From the NCBI GenBank assembly GCA_031278835.1, contig JAITJP010000113.1, positions 1-15,187 of the forward strand: 15,187 nucleotides of DNA, read 5' to 3'. Both the position numbers and the translations under genes were made by a program. This document shows positions 12,057 through 15,187 of the stretch, piece after piece. Under the pieces are notes generated by a model. That model was not told the origin of the DNA and made no database searches. It worked only from the letters and a program-made list of their open reading frames with translations. Position 1 is the first letter of the stretch; every line of letters starts with the position of its first letter. The stretch comes from Deltaproteobacteria bacterium (GTDB lineage: Bacteria; Desulfobacterota; Desulfarculia; Adiutricales; Adiutricaceae).

Positions 12057-12536
12057 CTAGGACGATTTTTTATAGTGCTTACCGGTCCACTCGTCGATAG
12101 AGAGCTCGATTATGCCGGTTATTTTGGCCTTGTCCTCAGCAATAACCGGATCGGACAAATGCCCGGCGAATTTTTTGGCAAAGGCCAACAATACTTTTTC
12201 GGTTAAGCTTTCTTCGTCTTTGAGGACCCTGGCCCGACCTCGGCCAATGGCGCTCTCATAAATGGTTTCCGTTTTACAGGGCCTGTCGCCGACCTCGTAA
12301 CCATAATCCCTGGAGACCTCAAAACAGATCCGCTCATCAAAACCAAGGTTATCATACTTTTTGCCCCCTTCCTTACGGCCGTGTATATAGACCTTGTCGT
12401 TTAAAACCACGTAATTGACCGCGATTACGTAGGGGCCGTCCGGACCCACTGTGGCCAAATGGCCAACTTTTTCTTTTTCCAAGAACTTGACTATTTCTTC
12501 GGCGCTCAGGGCTTGCTTTTTCATCCTGGGTTGCAT
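12057..12536 (-). CDS. PNPOx-like flavin split-barrel (NimA-related) protein
   Basis: This 159-residue member of the pyridoxamine-phosphate-oxidase-like superfamily is closest in pattern to NimA/5-nitroimidazole-reductase-type proteins. A short N-terminal helix (LSAEEIVKFLEKEKVGHLAT) leads into the split-barrel strands (VGPDGPYVIAVNYVVLNDKVYIHG, then GKKYDNL, ICFEV, YESAIGRGRARVL). The KVYIHGRKEGGKK segment is typical of the flavin-binding edge. A helix and a final strand (KITGIIELSIDEWTGK) follow. Such proteins bind FMN, or sometimes heme or F420, and reduce or sequester small substrates, but the substrate here is unknown. AAGGAAAG lies close before the ATG at 12536, with Met5 as an alternative. 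It is probably monocistronic, since the next - strand gene upstream is 225 bases away. True pyridoxine oxidase activity is unlikely because the family's PLP-binding C-terminus is absent. Confidence 0.85.
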   Translation of the reverse strand: MQPRMKKQALSAEEIVKFLEKEKVGHLATVGPDGPYVIAVNYVVLNDKVYIHGRKEGGKKYDNLGFDERICFEVSRDYGYEVGDRPCKTETIYESAIGRGRARVLKDEESLTEKVLLAFAKKFAGHLSDPVIAEDKAKITGIIELSIDEWTGKHYKKSS

Positions 12537-12761
12537 GATCTTTCCTTTCCCACTGACCGCCCCAGCTCTGGGCGGCCAAAAAAATCAAAAAAATTTTTTT
12601 TCTCCAAATCACCAATCGGCCGGCTAAGGCCCCTCAGAGCCCCACAGAGCCCCGGCAAGCCTTGGGGGCTACTATTTTAGGTTTTTCAAAGGGCCTAAGC
12701 TCCTAGGGGCCTTTTTGACCGCTGGTGGGCCCTTTTTCAAGGGGGCTGGCCCCTTTAAAAT

Positions 12762-13292
12762 TTATTTCTTGCGGCGATGTTCCCAAGGCGGCCGGGCCTG
12801 GGGATCGGCCCAGAGGCCCAGCTGGTCTTTCTGGGCCTGGCTTTGGGCCCGCTGAAATTCCTGACAAGCCTTGACTTGGCAATATCTCTCATAAACCCAG
12901 GCCTGGCCCAAAGCGATCATGGCCTGGCTAATCGACTCCCCGTCCAGATAGATTAAGCCCACCAAACGGCTGTAGCGGTCAATGTCCAAAACCTCCACCG
13001 TGACCGATCGCCCTTCGATTAAGCCCTTCAAGACGGCCAGGGAATCTTGTCCCCCGGCCTGATTTTTTTCCGGGGCGTCGATGCCGTAAAGCCGCACCCT
13101 AACTCTCTCGTAATCGCCGGTCAAAAGCTCAATGGTGTCGCCGTCGATGACCCTTTGCACCTGGCCTTGGTAAATATCCCCGGCCCAAAGAATTGGCCCA
13201 AAGCCAAGCCCCAAAAGTCCCAAAAGCCCCAAGGCTCCGGCCCAAAAAGCACAAAATTTAAACTTAGAAAATTGAGTAAACCAGTTAATCAT
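12762..13292 (-). CDS. Exported thermonuclease (SNase) family protein
   Basis: This is a staphylococcal-nuclease-like OB-fold protein of 176 residues from the ATG at 13292. The N-terminus has a hydrophobic segment (about 13-35), read as a signal peptide or membrane anchor, so the nuclease probably acts outside the cytoplasm. Motifs are VIDGDTIEL, VRVRLYGIDAPE (catalytic Arg and Asp/Glu region), then DRYSRLVGLIYLDGESI and GQAWVYERYC. Two cysteines near C-x5-C in the last third may pair. The same frame is open to 13388, but the added 32 residues are low-complexity, and GGGAG lies 6 bases before the ATG at 13292. The C-terminus (GLWADPQARPPWEHRRKK) has the usual GLW ending. Likely roles are nucleic-acid scavenging or envelope DNA turnover. 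Confidence 0.88.
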   Translation of the reverse strand: MINWFTQFSKFKFCAFWAGALGLLGLLGLGFGPILWAGDIYQGQVQRVIDGDTIELLTGDYERVRVRLYGIDAPEKNQAGGQDSLAVLKGLIEGRSVTVEVLDIDRYSRLVGLIYLDGESISQAMIALGQAWVYERYCQVKACQEFQRAQSQAQKDQLGLWADPQARPPWEHRRKK

Positions 13293-13327
13293 TAAAGACT
13301 CCCTATATAAAATAAACCTGGCCCCAA

Positions 13328-13348
13328 GTCCAGCCCCCTGGGCTGGAC
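13328..13348 (-). promoter_or_regulatory. Leader hairpin upstream of the nuclease gene
   Basis: GTCCAGCCC and GGGCTGGAC (9 bp, perfect) flank a 3-base loop, 36 bases upstream of the nuclease ATG. No T-run follows on the transcribed strand, so it is more likely a leader structure than a terminator. Confidence 0.45.
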
Positions 13349-13378
13349 CACCTGGCCGGCCCAAGCCATCGGGCCATA

Positions 13379-13407
13379 AAAATACCAATATGGTAAAAAA
13401 TTGTCAC
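13379..13407 (-). promoter_or_regulatory. Candidate sigma-70 promoter of the nuclease gene
   Basis: On the - strand GTGACA (13402-13407) and TATTTT (13379-13384) are spaced by 17 bases. The match is moderate. It places the leader hairpin at 13328-13348 inside the transcript. Confidence 0.35.
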
Positions 13408-13480
13408 TACTCTTAATTAAAGTAATTTGGCGGTTTAATTTGAGCTAGATTTAGAGAGGTTTTTTTCGATTAAAGCAAAT

Positions 13481-13649
13481 AGCTTATGGACAATTTTTAA
13501 GTTAGTTAAAATGTAAAGGCATTATACGAAAACGGTCCATAGACATCAAGAAATTAATAGCCATGGGCACTTAAGACCATGGAGAACCTAGGGAAGTTTT
13601 TTCTGGGCCGGGCCAAACCAATCTTGGCCCCCCAGAGAGGTTTTTTTTT
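13481..13649 (+). ncRNA. Possible small RNA ending in an intrinsic terminator
   Basis: A strong terminator (TCTGGG-CC-GGGCCAA, 13602-13616, pairing with TTGGCCCCCCAGA, 13624-13636, then nine T at 13641-13649) has no protein gene before it on the + strand. Upstream, TTATGG-N17-TAAAAT (about 13483-13511) could be a weak promoter, giving an RNA of roughly 130 nt with inverted repeats. I recognise no known RNA family. It could also be a relic terminator. Confidence 0.25.
13602..13649 (+). terminator. Orphan intrinsic terminator
   Basis: A 13-bp stem with a two-base CC bulge and a 7-base loop is followed by GAGG and nine T. It lies just before the promoter of the PotD-like gene and would insulate it from read-through. 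Confidence 0.7.
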
Positions 13650-13686
13650 ATTTTGGCTGGAGCGGTTTTTATTATTTTCCTATTTT

Positions 13687-13714
13687 TTGAGACCGCCCCT
13701 TTTTGTTGTATAAT
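13687..13714 (+). promoter_or_regulatory. Sigma-70 promoter of the PotD-like gene
   Basis: TTGAGA (13687-13692) and a perfect TATAAT (13709-13714) are spaced by 16 bases. The start would be near 13721, leaving a leader of about 200 nt. Confidence 0.6.
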
Positions 13715-13778
13715 GCCGAAAATGGATATGGGGCCTGATCCCAGTGAAAATCCTAGGCCTTATGGCCCCAATGGGCGC

Positions 13779-13796
13779 GGTTAACCGGTTAACCGG
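13779..13796. repeat. Two tandem GGTTAACC palindromes
   Basis: GGTTAACC is repeated twice in direct succession and continues into GG, forming an 8-bp palindrome pair inside the presumed PotD leader, about 60 bases after the expected start. It could be an operator for a dimeric repressor. No regulator is identifiable. Confidence 0.4.
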
Positions 13797-13919
13797 TCAA
13801 TTTCCCGGCCGGCCCAGCTCTGGGGCGAGGCGCCATATTGAGGATTTTTCTGGGAGCTTTTTGGCTAGAATATTTTGGCCAAATAATAGTTTTTTTTCGT
13901 TTAAGTCAGGAGAGGTTCG

Positions 13920-15020
13920 ATGATCATTAAAAACTCAATTAAGATTTTTTTTCTTTTTGTCATGTGCGCTTTTGTTTTGACCGCTTGTGGGGGCGGCGAA
14001 GAACAGAAAACCGCCAGCAATGAAGTTAAAAAAGAAGCGGCGGTCAGAGAACTCTCGATCTTTATTTGGTCAGAATACATTGACTTGGAAGTGCTTGACG
14101 ATTTTGAAAAAAAATTTAAGGTCAAAGTTAAAATGACCAATTATGAATCAAACGAAGAGATGATCTCGGCCTTAAAGCTGGGGCGCCCCGGGGCCTATGA
14201 CATTATCGTGCCCACCACCTATTTTTTACCTTCCTTAATCAATCAAAATCTCATTCAGCCCATCAATAAAAGCCTAATGCCCAATCTGGAAAATCTTGAT
14301 CCGGCTTTTACCAATGTCGATGAAGACCCGGGCAACAAATACGGCGTCCCCTACCAGTGGGGTACCTCGGGACTGGCCGTGCGGGCCAAACCCGGCCAGA
14401 CCTATGAGCCCAGCTTTAATTTGCTTTTTGAGCCCACCATGGAAAGAGGCAATTTTATTATCTTTGACACGGCCCGGGACGCTTTGGGGGCGGCTTTAAA
14501 ATATCTCGGTTATTCGGCCAACACCATCGACAAAGATCAAATCAAGGAAGCCGGGGATCTTTTAATCAAGGCCAGACAACAACCCATGTTTTTTAGTTTC
14601 AGTAGCGGGGTTGACGGCTTGGCCAACGTGGTTGGCAACGTGGCTTCGATCGCTCAAGTTTATAACGGCGAGGCCGTCAAGGCCGCCCTCGAAGATCCAG
14701 AAATCCAGTACTTAATCCCCAGGGAAGGCTGCGAGATCTGGCTGGACGTTTTTGCCATCCCCACCGGGGCGGCCAATTTCGAGGTGGCCCATGAATTTTT
14801 AAACTTTATATTGGAGCCGGAAAACGCGGCCAAACTGGCCATTTTCTCCAAATACGCCACGCCCAACGCCAAAGCCCTGGAACTTATCCCCCAGGAAGAC
14901 CGGGAAAACCCCGGCATCTATCCTCCCCAGGAGCTTAGAGCCAACATGGAGTATTACAAAGATCTGGGCAGCAACGGCCTTTTGTATGAGGAGATCTGGA
15001 CCCTTGTCAAGTCCGACTGA
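13920..15020 (+). CDS. potD: PotD-like spermidine/putrescine-binding lipoprotein
   Basis: This 366-residue substrate-binding protein of a polyamine-type ABC importer has a hydrophobic N-terminus ending in the lipobox LTAC, with lipidated C23. A Gly/Glu/Lys linker follows up to about residue 41. The two-lobed binding fold starts at LSIFIWSEYIDLEVLDDFEK and continues with YDIIVPTTYFL, YGVPYQWGTSGLAV, a long middle lobe, and EGCEIWLDVFAIPTGA. The length is close to E. coli PotD plus a lipoprotein linker. AGGAGAGG lies 4 bases before the ATG. A good TATAAT promoter lies about 200 bases upstream. No potA, potB or potC gene is next to it: upstream is a divergent nuclease and downstream an RNA methyltransferase. 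It may work with a permease encoded elsewhere. Specificity (spermidine, putrescine or another cation) cannot be read with certainty. Confidence 0.92.
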   Translation: MIIKNSIKIFFLFVMCAFVLTACGGGEEQKTASNEVKKEAAVRELSIFIWSEYIDLEVLDDFEKKFKVKVKMTNYESNEEMISALKLGRPGAYDIIVPTTYFLPSLINQNLIQPINKSLMPNLENLDPAFTNVDEDPGNKYGVPYQWGTSGLAVRAKPGQTYEPSFNLLFEPTMERGNFIIFDTARDALGAALKYLGYSANTIDKDQIKEAGDLLIKARQQPMFFSFSSGVDGLANVVGNVASIAQVYNGEAVKAALEDPEIQYLIPREGCEIWLDVFAIPTGAANFEVAHEFLNFILEPENAAKLAIFSKYATPNAKALELIPQEDRENPGIYPPQELRANMEYYKDLGSNGLLYEEIWTLVKSD

Positions 15021-15187
15021 TAAGCCCAAGCGCCAAAGAGTCAGCCAAGCTCGAGCCGATCATAAACTCGATCGTCGGCCCAAAAGCCTTTCTAGATCTC
15101 ACCTAGACGTCATTTTAAACGAGCCCCAAAAACCGGAAAACATCGGGGCCACGGCCCGGGCCATGGCCAATACCGGTTTGGGACGCC
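15004..15187 (+). CDS. TrmJ/SpoU-family RNA methyltransferase, 5' part only
   Basis: The reading frame stays open to the window edge. After about 35 basic, low-complexity residues it reads LDVILNEPQKPENIGATARA and then MANTGLGR. This is the hallmark N-terminal motif of SpoU/TrmH-type methyltransferases, closest to TrmJ (VILVEPQ-PENIGA-ARAM). TrmJ methylates the 2'-O of tRNA position 32 using S-adenosylmethionine. The SAM-binding knot lies beyond the window. The start is uncertain: a TTG at 15004 has AGGAG 10 bases upstream, while an in-frame ATG at 14986 has no good site. Both overlap the end of the PotD-like gene (stop 15018-15020), so the two are probably cotranscribed. The basic N-terminal extension is longer than in most family members. 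Confidence 0.75.
   Translation, partial: MSSPTDKPKRQRVSQARADHKLDRRPKSLSRSHLDVILNEPQKPENIGATARAMANTGLGR

Larger units (their letters stand above)
13293..13919. other. Long intergenic region between divergent genes
   Basis: No protein gene is visible in 627 bases. It holds a candidate promoter and hairpin for the nuclease gene, a terminator-like structure at 13602-13649 with no gene before it, a good sigma-70 promoter at 13687-13714, and a GGTTAACC palindrome pair at 13779-13796. TATGGAC (about 13484) and GTCCATA (about 13537) form an inverted repeat. Confidence 0.6.

Noticed and set aside
12640..12760. Intrinsic terminators after the nuclease gene
   Set aside because: Several GGCC-based pairings are possible, but stems are short or bulged and no clean T-run follows on the - strand.

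Overview
The window looks like chromosomal DNA of an anaerobic deltaproteobacterium (Desulfobacterota-like, about half GC, very rich in GGCC and in long A or T runs). The evidence is a monofunctional Ni-Fe carbon monoxide dehydrogenase with a Desulfovibrio-type D-cluster motif, NuoE/NuoF-type diaphorase subunits of the Hnd kind, and two sigma-54 (-24/-12) promoters. A gut-associated acetogenic lineage is possible, but the sequence does not settle this.

Region 1 (1-4401, + strand) is a tandem duplication with a unit offset of about 2.55 kb. Each copy has about 700 bp of conserved upstream DNA, a sigma-54 promoter, a leader of about 180 nt, a small secreted Pro/Lys-rich protein (A1 727-1251, A2 3279-3830), a 66-nt spacer, and a secreted Gln/Arg/Gly-rich protein (B1 1318-1971, B2 3897-4349). 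Each copy ends in an intrinsic terminator. B1 carries amplified in-frame repeats and a 7-bp tandem duplication that shifts its C-terminus out of the frame kept by B2. None of the four proteins belongs to a family I recognise.

Region 2 (4464-10308, - strand) is a probable operon in the order NuoE-like, NuoF/HndC-like, NuoG-N-terminal/HoxU-like, cooS, CooF-like. It holds a complete diaphorase set and a CO dehydrogenase, but no H-cluster hydrogenase subunit and no acetyl-CoA synthase. The simplest reading is a soluble CO:NAD(P)+ oxidoreductase, possibly flavin-bifurcating, with the CODH and ferredoxin in the place that a hydrogenase catalytic subunit usually takes. Hairpins lie in both long gaps of this operon.

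Region 3 (10700-12051, + strand) holds a sirtuin deacylase and a YjbQ-family protein in one transcription unit. A terminator-like hairpin lies in its leader and a strong bidirectional terminator at its end.

Region 4 (12057-13292, - strand) encodes a PNPOx-like flavin split-barrel protein and an exported thermonuclease-family protein.

Region 5 (13293-15187, + strand) is a long intergenic stretch with a possible small RNA, followed by a PotD-like substrate-binding lipoprotein that has no transporter genes beside it. The window ends in the 5' part of a TrmJ/SpoU-type RNA methyltransferase that overlaps the PotD end.
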